NCBI RefSeq assembly: GCF_900111175.1
Contig: NZ_FOGI01000001.1
Location: 447,382-482,183, forward strand
Direction: 5' to 3'
DNA length: 34,802 nucleotides
Source of the DNA: Actinokineospora terrae
Lineage (GTDB): Bacteria; Actinomycetota; Actinomycetes; Mycobacteriales; Pseudonocardiaceae
Shown here: one piece after another, positions 8,395 to 14,575 of the stretch
How the letters are laid out: each line of letters opens with the position of its first letter
How positions within the stretch are numbered: the first letter of the stretch is position 1
Made by a program: the position numbers and the translations under genes
The notes under the pieces: generated by a model
What the model was told of the DNA's origin: nothing
The model's input: only the letters and a program-made list of their open reading frames with translations
Database searches by the model: none

Positions 8395-8539
8395 GCTCGA
8401 TGGGTCGGACTTGTTTCGCGTGGGGGGACGGCGCCCGTAGCGTCGTTCGCGGACAGGGCCCTGCTTTTCGGCCCCTGCTTTGCGGTCCTGCCACGGGTGT
8501 CGTAGGGGCCCCGCGCGAAACAAGTTCGCCCCATCGAGC
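8395..8539. repeat. Inverted-repeat element with 31-bp arms
   Basis: Left arm 8395-8425 and right arm 8509-8539 are reverse complements at 28 of 31 positions (outer end GCTCGATGGG, inner part ACTTGTTTCGCG). The 83-bp centre contains two copies of CCCTGCTTT(T/G)CGG. The right arm and ~50 bp of flank recur imperfectly at 8279-8342. There is no ORF and no obvious target-site duplication. It could be a dispersed palindromic element, a MITE-like relic, or a strong bidirectional terminator of the convergent genes. Confidence 0.75.
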
Positions 8540-8612
8540 ACCCCCACCCACCACCCCCAGCCCGACGACGCACCCAAACGCCCCACCCAGCCCCCTGCCC
8601 CCGCCGCCGACC

Positions 8613-8665
8613 GACCCGCCCCGGAGCCGCCGTAGACCCGCCCCGGAGCCGCCGTAGACCCGCCG
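8613..8665. repeat. 22-bp tandem repeat, ~2.4 copies
   Basis: GACCCGCCCCGGAGCCGCCGTA occurs at 8613-8634 and again, identically, at 8635-8656, followed by a partial third copy. It lies just downstream of the MFS gene stop (minus strand). Identical copies suggest a recent duplication by slippage. Confidence 0.85.
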
Positions 8666-8684
8666 ACCCCGCCAGGACCTGCCT

Positions 8685-9932
8685 CTACGCCGCTTCCTGC
8701 TGCCCCGACTCAGCAGACGACTTCTGCGACGTCTCCGCCGGTGTCCTCTGCAACCGCGCCCACGACACCGCCAGCGGTACCGCCAAAGCGACCCCAAGCA
8801 ACCCAGCCAACGCCACCGTGTTCATCGCCGAGCCGATCAGCTCAGCCACCAATCCACCGGCGGCCACGCCAAGACCCTGTGACACCCGCAATCCAGTGCG
8901 GGCCGCGCCGAACGCGCCGCCGCGGATCTCGTTGGGGACGATGGAGTTGAACACGGCCATCACGGTGATCTGGTAGGCCCCGACCATCCCGGCCAGCGCG
9001 AGCAGCACCAGGGCCACGATGAGGTTCGGCTTGATCACGAACAGGGCCAGCACGCCCACCGAGGCCGTGGCCAGCACGCCCACCAGCTTCACCCGGTGGT
9101 GGTCGGGTACGAAACGCGAGATCAGGAACGTCCCCAGGATGAAGCCCATCGGGTCCGCGGCTAATAACCAGCCCACCGCCTCAGGCGGCGCCCCGGCCTC
9201 TTGCGCCAGGGGAGCGGCCAGGCCCTCGGGGATGACGGCAAGGCCAACGAGCCACGACAGGGACAACAGCACTCGCAGCCTGCGGTCGCTGAAGACCCAC
9301 TTGGCGCCGTCGAACCATCCGTCGTCCTTCGAGCCCGCGGGCGGGCGGTTGCGCACGTCGCGTTGGACCAAGATGGCGGCGATGGTGAAGGTGCCCGCGT
9401 CGATGAGCAGCGTGGCCGTGACGCCGATGGCGCCGATGAGCAGCCCACCACCACCGAGTCCGAGCAGCATCATCGTGTTCGTCGAGATGCCGCGCAGGTC
9501 CTGGCTGCGCAGGTACATCGCGTCGTCGTCGGCGAACACCTCGCGCGTGGTGGCGTTCTGCGCCGCGAGGGCGGGCGACTGCACCATCGGCACGATGATG
9601 ACCAGGACGAACAGCACCCACAGCGGCACGTGCGGGATGGCCATCGTGGCGACGACCACGGCCTGGATGACCGAGCACACCACCATCAGCGTCCGGCGCC
9701 GGTAGCGGTCCGCCAGCTGCGAGAGGCCAAGGCCGCCGGCCAGCGCGGGCAGGAACGTCAGCGCGTAGATGCCCGCGGCGTAGAAGGCCGATCCGGTGCG
9801 GTTGTAGACCAGGATCGCCAGCGCGACCCGGGTCAGCTGGTCCCCGGCGACGGAGACCGCCTCGGAGATCCAGAGCGCGCGGAACTCCCGGTTCGCCAGA
9901 ACCGTGACCATGCCCGGCGCTGCTCGGCTCAC
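8685..9932 (-). CDS. MFS transporter
   Basis: 415 aa from GTG 9932, chosen for GGGAG (9938-9942) 5 nt upstream. In-frame starts further out (ATG 10034, and 10091) lack a ribosome site and would add a polar, proline-rich leader. Residues 8-400 contain 10-12 hydrophobic segments. The MFS loop 2-3 motif is SQLADRYRRRTLM. A mid-protein break (VQRDVRNRPPAGSKDDGWFDGAKWVFSDRRLR) separates the two six-helix halves. It most resembles MFS_3/enterobactin-exporter-type permeases of actinobacteria; the substrate is unknown. The C-terminus is short, polar and Q/S-rich. The divergent SDR gene starts ~395 bp away, and the two could share control. Confidence 0.88.
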   Translation of the reverse strand: MSRAAPGMVTVLANREFRALWISEAVSVAGDQLTRVALAILVYNRTGSAFYAAGIYALTFLPALAGGLGLSQLADRYRRRTLMVVCSVIQAVVVATMAIPHVPLWVLFVLVIIVPMVQSPALAAQNATTREVFADDDAMYLRSQDLRGISTNTMMLLGLGGGGLLIGAIGVTATLLIDAGTFTIAAILVQRDVRNRPPAGSKDDGWFDGAKWVFSDRRLRVLLSLSWLVGLAVIPEGLAAPLAQEAGAPPEAVGWLLAADPMGFILGTFLISRFVPDHHRVKLVGVLATASVGVLALFVIKPNLIVALVLLALAGMVGAYQITVMAVFNSIVPNEIRGGAFGAARTGLRVSQGLGVAAGGLVAELIGSAMNTVALAGLLGVALAVPLAVSWARLQRTPAETSQKSSAESGQQEAA

Positions 9933-10327
9933 GTGTGCTCCCGTCCGGCGGGTTCGTGGCCCGCTGGCTGACTCCATCCTCCGCGCCCCTGGGTCTGGGG
10001 GCGGTGAACCCGGTGCCTGCCGCCGCTCGGTCATCGCGGCGTCGCACAGAGTACCGGCAGTATCGGCGCCTGATCGGCACAGGTGAAGCATCCAGGGCCC
10101 GGAAAACCCGCTGATGCGCCCGTCCGGCGCAACCGGTCCGATCGGTCGGCGACTACCCGCGGGCTGAATGGCCCACCGCGTTCGGCGCAGCCGCCTCGCC
10201 GCTCGTCGCCGGGCACCCCGGTGCCGTCACGAAGTACCCAACACTGGCGGGAGCTTGTGGCGGGATGACCGCCAGCGCGGGGGGCGCCGTCCACCGCGCG
10301 GATCGGGGCAGGCGTCAGGGGAGCGGC
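9933..10327. other. Divergent intergenic region, MFS / SDR
   Basis: 395 bp between two divergent starts. A perfect GGCACC-CC-GGTGCC palindrome lies at 10212-10225. TGGCGGGA is directly repeated around 10250, just before the SDR. No clear -35/-10 pair could be assigned for either gene. The longer in-frame starts of both genes fall here, so part of the region may be coding if those are used. Confidence 0.5.
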
Positions 10328-11209
10328 ATGGACGGCAGGGCAGTTGTGGTGACCGGGGCCGGGCGTGGTCTAGGGGAGGCGTTCGCGGCGCACCTGGCCC
10401 GAGCGGGCGCGGCGGTGGTGGTCAACGACGTCGACGAGCCGCTGGCGCTGCGGGTGGCCGAGGCGATCCGGCGCGACGGCGGGGCGGCGGTGGCGAGCGC
10501 GCACGACGTCGCCGACCCCGAGCAGGCCGACGCCCTCGTGGCGCTGTGCGTCGCCGAGTTCGGCGCGGTCCACGGGTTGGTCAACAACGCGGGCCTGACC
10601 TACGAGGCGCTGCCGTGGGAGGACGACGACCCGGCGCGGATCCGGGCGGTGGTCGAGGTGAACGTGCTCGGGGTGATCTACACGGGCCTGGCCGCGATCC
10701 GCCGGATGCGGGCGGCCGGGGGCGGGGCGATCGTCAACATCTCCTCCGGCGCCTCGCTCGGGCAGCGCACCATCGCCACCTACGCCGCCACCAAGGGCGC
10801 TGTGTCCTCGCTCACGACGTCCTGGGCGCTGGACCTGGAGGACTCCGGCATCCGGGTGAACGCGGTCTGCCCGAAGGCGTACACCAGGATGGTGTGGACC
10901 TCGGAACGGGCATCGCGGCACACACCGCCCGAACACACCCCCGACCTGGTGGCCCCGCTGGTGCACTTCCTGCTCGACGAGCGCTCGGCAGGCATCACCG
11001 GACAGGTCGTCCGCTGCACCGGACCGGAGTTGCACATCGTCGGTCAGCCCTACTTCAAGGCGCCGATCCTGCACCGCGACGCCTGGGACGTCGACACCGT
11101 GGCGACCGCGTTCGCGGAGGTGTTCGGCGGGCACCTGGAGCCCTACGGGCTGGAGAAGCGGTTGCCGCCGCGGCTGCGCAAGTGGCTGACCCCCGTGCGC
11201 AGCGCGTAG
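10328..11209 (+). CDS. Short-chain dehydrogenase/reductase (classical SDR)
   Basis: 293 aa from ATG 10328, chosen because the cofactor motif follows at once and AGGGGAG (10317-10323) lies upstream. ATG 10265 would add 21 basic residues before the Rossmann fold. The NAD(P)-binding motif is TGAGRGLG (9-16). NNAG is at 86-89, the active-site Ser139/140 is in NISSGAS, and YxxxK is Tyr152/Lys156 (TYAATKGA). VNAVCPKAYTRM is the PG-loop region, with PK in place of the usual PG. The C-terminal part after residue 200 is longer than usual (FAEVFGGHLEPYGLEKRLPP). Cytosolic oxidoreductase; substrate unknown. Confidence 0.9.
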   Translation: MDGRAVVVTGAGRGLGEAFAAHLARAGAAVVVNDVDEPLALRVAEAIRRDGGAAVASAHDVADPEQADALVALCVAEFGAVHGLVNNAGLTYEALPWEDDDPARIRAVVEVNVLGVIYTGLAAIRRMRAAGGGAIVNISSGASLGQRTIATYAATKGAVSSLTTSWALDLEDSGIRVNAVCPKAYTRMVWTSERASRHTPPEHTPDLVAPLVHFLLDERSAGITGQVVRCTGPELHIVGQPYFKAPILHRDAWDVDTVATAFAEVFGGHLEPYGLEKRLPPRLRKWLTPVRSA

Positions 11210-11245
11210 CGGTGCACCCGCGCGGGCGGGTGATCAATTCGCTCG

Positions 11246-11334
11246 TTCGGGCGCTGCCCGGCGGTGGCGAACGTCGTAATCGAGTAGTCGACACGTCCGA
11301 GTAGTGTCGTGCTCCATTCGGGCGCTGCTTGGCG
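11246..11334. repeat. Pair of 18-bp direct repeats upstream of the GGDEF gene
   Basis: TTCGGGCGCTGCCCGGCG at 11246-11263 recurs at 11317-11334 with two changes (CC to TT). The copies are 71 bp apart, between the SDR stop and the predicted start at 11378. They could be regulator sites or a local duplication. Confidence 0.5.
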
Positions 11335-11364
11335 TAGCGGGGTCGCTACTGTCGGCGCAGGACG

Positions 11365-11370
11365 TACCGT
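11365..11370 (+). promoter_or_regulatory. -10 box for leaderless diguanylate cyclase transcript
   Basis: TACCGT fits TANNNT and lies exactly 7 nt before an in-frame GTG at 11378, the same geometry as recN, the S4 protein and oligoribonuclease in this window. No ribosome site precedes the alternative start at 11309. Confidence 0.5.
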
Positions 11371-11377
11371 GGGGACA

Positions 11378-14300
11378 GTGCCGCGCGGACCGGTCACGCG
11401 CGGCGAGGGCACGGCCGATGACACACCGCGTGAGCGGTGGGCGATGTCACGGGTGAGGGTCCGGCGGCCACGCCGGGCCGGGTACCCGGGTGTGGAACAA
11501 CCCCCCGGGCGCGCGGACGTCTCAGTGGACGCTCGCACGTGGTGCGGAGGAAGGGAGGGCGAGGCGTTGGGGCTCACCGATCGCGGCGACGCGCACGGCG
11601 CGCCGCTCACCGGCGTGCCTCCGGTTTCCGGTGGGGACACTGGGGATGCCGCTGCGGACAGGGGTTCCGCGCGCACCAAGCACGACCGGGTCATCGCCGC
11701 CACCGGTACTGCCGGGGCGGCGGGCGGGGTCACCGGCGACGGCCGCGCATCGGGCTCTGCCGCCGGTGTGGACGGTCGGACCGGGGATCCGGTCGAGGGC
11801 GGACTCGAGTCCGCCGAGGGGGTCGGGTCGGGGCTCACCGGTCGCGGGGACGCGCGCCAGGCGCCTCGTGCCGATCAAGCCGGGATCGAAGTGGACGGTC
11901 ACGCTGCGTCCACGGCTGCCGGGCTCACCAATCGCGGGACATCGGGCGCTCCTCTGCGGGGACGGGTCGGTGCGGGGGACGAGGGCGGTTTCACCAATCG
12001 CGGGACATCGGTAGCTCCTTCGGCCGAGTCGGTGGCTGAGGTCGACGCTGCGATCACCAGTCGCGGGACATGTGCGGCTCCTTCGGTTGCCGGGGCGGTG
12101 GGCGGTTCGGTGTTCACCAGTCGCGAGACATCGGTGGCTCCTTCTGCTGTGGTCGGGGTTGAGGCGGGGGCTGTGGTCACCAGTCGCGGGACATGTGCGG
12201 CTCCTTCGGTTGCCGAGGTGGCGGGCGGTTCGGTGTTCACCAGTCGCGAGACATCGGTGGCTCCTTCTGCTGTGGTCGGGGCTGAGGACGAGGCTCTGGT
12301 CACCAGTCACGAGACATTGAGGACTCCTTCGGCTGCGGTTGGGGTCGTGGCTGAGGCTGTGGTCACCAATCGCGGGACATTGAGGACTCCTGGTTCTGCT
12401 GGTGGGGCTGCGGTCGAGGGTGTGGTCACCAATCGCGGGACATGTGCGGCTCCTTCGGTCTATGGGGCTGGGGATGGCTCTGCGGTCACCAGTCACGGGA
12501 CATTGAGGACTCCTGGTTCTCCAAGTGGGGCTGTGGCTGAGGGAGTGGTCACCAGTCGCGAGACATGTGCGGCTCCTTCGGTTGATGGGGCGGTGGGCGG
12601 TTCGGTGTTCACCAGTCGCGAGACATTGACGGCTCCCTCTAGTGCGGTTGGGGTAGTGGCTGAAGCTGTGGTCACCAGTCACGGGACATTGAGGACTCCT
12701 GGTTCTGCTAGTGGGGTTGGGGCCGTGGTCACCAGTCACGAGACATCTGGGGCTCCTTCTGCTCCGGTCGGGACGGTGGGCGGGGTGGTCACCAGTCGCG
12801 GGACATCCGAGGCTCCTTCCGGGGGCGAGGGGGTCGGGCTGGACGGGGTCACCAGTCGCGTGAGCGCATCGGGGGCTCCTCCTGCGGGTACGGTCGGTGC
12901 TGTGGCGGACGGCGGCACCGGGCGCGCGAACGCGTCGGCCGCTACTCCTTTGCTCGATGTGGACGCTGCCGATAGGTACGCTGCCGGACACCACGCTGAC
13001 GACAGGGCTGTTCACCCTGCGCGGTCGGTTGGGGCGCGAGCGGAGCACGGGAACGCGAGCGCATCGGACACACCTCCAAGGGGATCCACGCTGGACGAAA
13101 CGTTCGACAGGCCGGAAGGTGACGCCGCGGCGGCGAATCGCAACCGTGGCGGCACCGGTGCCGACGTGCCTGGGTCGGCGCCCCGCGGGGGTGTCCGGCG
13201 CCGGATCCGTTCACGGCTAAGTGTGACCGACTCGCTGCGCACTGAACACCCTTCGTCTTGGCGGTGGGTCCGGTCGTGGGGACTGTGGTCGCTGCCGTCG
13301 GCCGCCCTGCGCTATGTGATCATCTTCGAACTCCTCGCCGCCACGGCGGTCGTCGTCGCCTGCCTTACCGACGTACCACCGACGCGGGCCGATTGGCGCT
13401 GGCTCGCTGTTCTGGTCGGCGCGGGCGCGGCGCACCTGTGGTTGTCGCGGCGCACGGAGGAGACCCGGCGCGACAGCGGCACCGGTCCGCACATGGACAC
13501 CAGCGTCGTGTGGATCCTGCCCGCGATGGTGTTGCTGCCCGCGTGGATGGCCGTGCTGTCGATGTTGCTGCTGCGCGTGCAGCTCTACCCGGTGGCCCGC
13601 CGACCGCTCTACCGCTACACCTTCGGCACCGCGGGCATCCTGCTCGCCGCGCTCGGTTCCTTCGCCGTGGTCCGGGTGGCCGGGGTGGACGTGACCAGCG
13701 CGTTCGGCGCCCGCGAGGCCCTGGTGCTGGCGCTGGCCGGGCTGACCTACTTCGTGATCAACGCCATCGCCATCGGCGGGGTCATCGCGCTGTCCACACC
13801 GCAGCCGACCTGGACCGTGGTGATCGGTTCGCGGCGCGACAACGCCATGGCGGCGCTGACGGTGTGCCTCGGCGCGCTGGCCGCGCTGGCCATCGCGCAC
13901 GCCTGGCTGGCGCCGCTGTTCGTGGTGCCGCTGCTGTGCGCGCTGGACTGGGGCGCCCTGCAGATCGAGAACCTGCGCGGCGACGCCCGCACCGACCACA
14001 AGACCCAGCTGCTCAACAGCCGCGGCTGGCACGAGCAGGCGGGCCGGGAGATGTCCCGCTCGGCGCGGCTGCGCACGACGCTGTCGGTCGCGGTGCTCGA
14101 CCTGGACCACTTCAAGCTCGTCAACGACACCTGGGGCCACCCGGCTGGCGACGCGGTGCTGCGCGCGGTCGGCCGGGTCCTGCGCGAGACCACCCGCCAG
14201 GGCGATGTGGTGGGTCGCTTCGGCGGCGAGGAGTTCGTGCTGCTGCTGCCCGACACCGACCTCGACGGCGCCGTGCAGGTCGCCGAGCGCATCCGCCGCG

Positions 14301-14509
14301 GTGTGGCCGCCATGCAGGTCGCCGCCACCGACAAGCGCGGCCAGCCGGTCGTCATCAGCGGCCGCACCACCTCCATCGGCGTGGCCACCGCCTCCGGGGT
14401 CGACCTGGACACGATGCTGCGCCGCGCCGACGCCGCGGTGTACGAGGCCAAGCACGGTGGCCGCAACCAGGTCCGAGTGGCGGACCACACCGCGGACGCG
14501 GCCCTCTAG
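11378..14509 (+). CDS. Membrane diguanylate cyclase (GGDEF) with repeat N-terminus
   Basis: 1043 aa if it starts at GTG 11378. The certain part is residues ~617-1043. About seven hydrophobic segments (from LRYVIIFELLAATAVVVA to LAPLFVVPLLCALDW) are followed by a GGDEF domain with DHKTQLLNSRGW, DLDHFKLVNDTWGH and the active site GGEEF. RQGD sits five residues before it, a product-inhibition I-site (RxxD). It should make cyclic di-GMP from two GTP at the inner membrane face. Residues ~65-560 are repeats such as VVTSRGTCAAPSV, with codon use unlike the rest (many ACA, AGT, TCT, GCT). This region is the antisense of the MSRDW mini-ORF array, so its translation is doubtful. GTG 13223 (VTDSLRTEHPSSW) is an alternative start that keeps all recognisable domains but has no ribosome site. 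In favour of the long form, the frame stays open and unit spacing is always a multiple of three. Confidence 0.72.
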   Translation: MPRGPVTRGEGTADDTPRERWAMSRVRVRRPRRAGYPGVEQPPGRADVSVDARTWCGGREGEALGLTDRGDAHGAPLTGVPPVSGGDTGDAAADRGSARTKHDRVIAATGTAGAAGGVTGDGRASGSAAGVDGRTGDPVEGGLESAEGVGSGLTGRGDARQAPRADQAGIEVDGHAASTAAGLTNRGTSGAPLRGRVGAGDEGGFTNRGTSVAPSAESVAEVDAAITSRGTCAAPSVAGAVGGSVFTSRETSVAPSAVVGVEAGAVVTSRGTCAAPSVAEVAGGSVFTSRETSVAPSAVVGAEDEALVTSHETLRTPSAAVGVVAEAVVTNRGTLRTPGSAGGAAVEGVVTNRGTCAAPSVYGAGDGSAVTSHGTLRTPGSPSGAVAEGVVTSRETCAAPSVDGAVGGSVFTSRETLTAPSSAVGVVAEAVVTSHGTLRTPGSASGVGAVVTSHETSGAPSAPVGTVGGVVTSRGTSEAPSGGEGVGLDGVTSRVSASGAPPAGTVGAVADGGTGRANASAATPLLDVDAADRYAAGHHADDRAVHPARSVGARAEHGNASASDTPPRGSTLDETFDRPEGDAAAANRNRGGTGADVPGSAPRGGVRRRIRSRLSVTDSLRTEHPSSWRWVRSWGLWSLPSAALRYVIIFELLAATAVVVACLTDVPPTRADWRWLAVLVGAGAAHLWLSRRTEETRRDSGTGPHMDTSVVWILPAMVLLPAWMAVLSMLLLRVQLYPVARRPLYRYTFGTAGILLAALGSFAVVRVAGVDVTSAFGAREALVLALAGLTYFVINAIAIGGVIALSTPQPTWTVVIGSRRDNAMAALTVCLGALAALAIAHAWLAPLFVVPLLCALDWGALQIENLRGDARTDHKTQLLNSRGWHEQAGREMSRSARLRTTLSVAVLDLDHFKLVNDTWGHPAGDAVLRAVGRVLRETTRQGDVVGRFGGEEFVLLLPDTDLDGAVQVAERIRRGVAAMQVAATDKRGQPVVISGRTTSIGVATASGVDLDTMLRRADAAVYEAKHGGRNQVRVADHTADAAL
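11925..12881 (-). repeat. Array of 16 MSRDW mini-ORFs, each with its own ribosome site
   Basis: On the minus strand the core ATG-TCY-CGY-GAY-TGG-TGA (M-S-R-D-W-stop) occurs 15 times: 11925-11942, 11991-12008, 12054-12071, 12114-12131, 12177-12194, 12237-12254, 12300-12317, 12363-12380, 12426-12443, 12486-12503, 12549-12566, 12609-12626, 12672-12689, 12729-12746 and 12789-12806. A sixteenth at 12849-12869 has one added codon (MRSRDW). Every ATG has a GGAG-containing Shine-Dalgarno (mostly AAGGAG) ending exactly 6 nt upstream. ATG-to-ATG spacing is 57-66 nt. Spacers are C/A-rich and similar in families. Decayed units flank the array: 11574-11591 and 11835-11852 keep a TGA but have lost ATG, and ~12915-12935 has lost both. 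The longer plus-strand ORF runs antisense through all of it. Function unknown. Confidence 0.8.
12942..13064 (-). CDS. Possible 40-aa basic ORF at the head of the MSRDW array
   Basis: ATG 13064 begins MRSRSRAPLAPQ, whose first four residues match the MRSRDW unit. The 40-residue product is rich in Gln and Arg and ends RAKE at 12942. TTGGAG precedes the ATG with a 9-nt spacer instead of 6. It could be a decayed outer unit whose stop was lost, or a leader ORF of a minus-strand transcript. Evidence is weak. Confidence 0.2.
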   Translation of the reverse strand: MRSRSRAPLAPQPTAQGEQPCRQRGVRQRTYRQRPHRAKE

Positions 14510-14521
14510 TCCCGAGATGCG

Positions 14522-14551
14522 GGAAGCCGGCCCCCGAGAGGACCGGCTTCC
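14522..14551. terminator. Bidirectional terminator between GGDEF and protease genes
   Basis: A perfect 9-bp stem GGAAGCCGG (14522-14530) pairs with CCGGCTTCC (14543-14551) around a 12-nt loop, between two convergent stops. There is no long T-tract on either side, as is common in high-GC actinobacteria. Confidence 0.6.
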
Positions 14552-14575
14552 GGCGTCGACTGTTCAGTTGGGACG

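Larger units (their letters stand above)
8253..8684. other. Non-coding, repeat-rich gap between recN and MFS gene
   Basis: 432 bp with no convincing gene. It holds a 145-bp inverted-repeat element (8395-8539) and a partial copy of its right end plus flank at 8279-8342. A 22-bp tandem repeat lies at 8613-8665. The sequence between is C-rich and low in complexity. The genes on either side converge here, so transcripts from both ends should stop in it. Confidence 0.7.

Noticed and set aside
8395..8539. Insertion sequence
   Set aside because: Only 145 bp, no transposase and no target duplication seen. At most a MITE-like or palindromic repeat.
9933..10091. Longer N-terminus for the MFS transporter
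   Set aside because: A polar, proline-rich leader with no ribosome site, while GGGAG lies 5 nt before GTG 9932. ATG 10034 remains possible.
10265..10327. Longer N-terminus for the SDR protein
   Set aside because: The 21 added residues are basic and low complexity, and the better ribosome site is before ATG 10328.
11925..12881. CRISPR array
   Set aside because: Repeats are 18 nt and vary at wobble positions. The 'spacers' (~40 nt) resemble each other in families, there are no cas genes, and a ribosome site belongs to each repeat. A protein- or peptide-coding array fits better.
11522..13048. 508-aa minus-strand ORF across the array (another frame)
   Set aside because: This frame turns the unit variation into amino-acid changes, has no ribosome site and no recognisable domain. 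It is a by-product of high GC and repeats.
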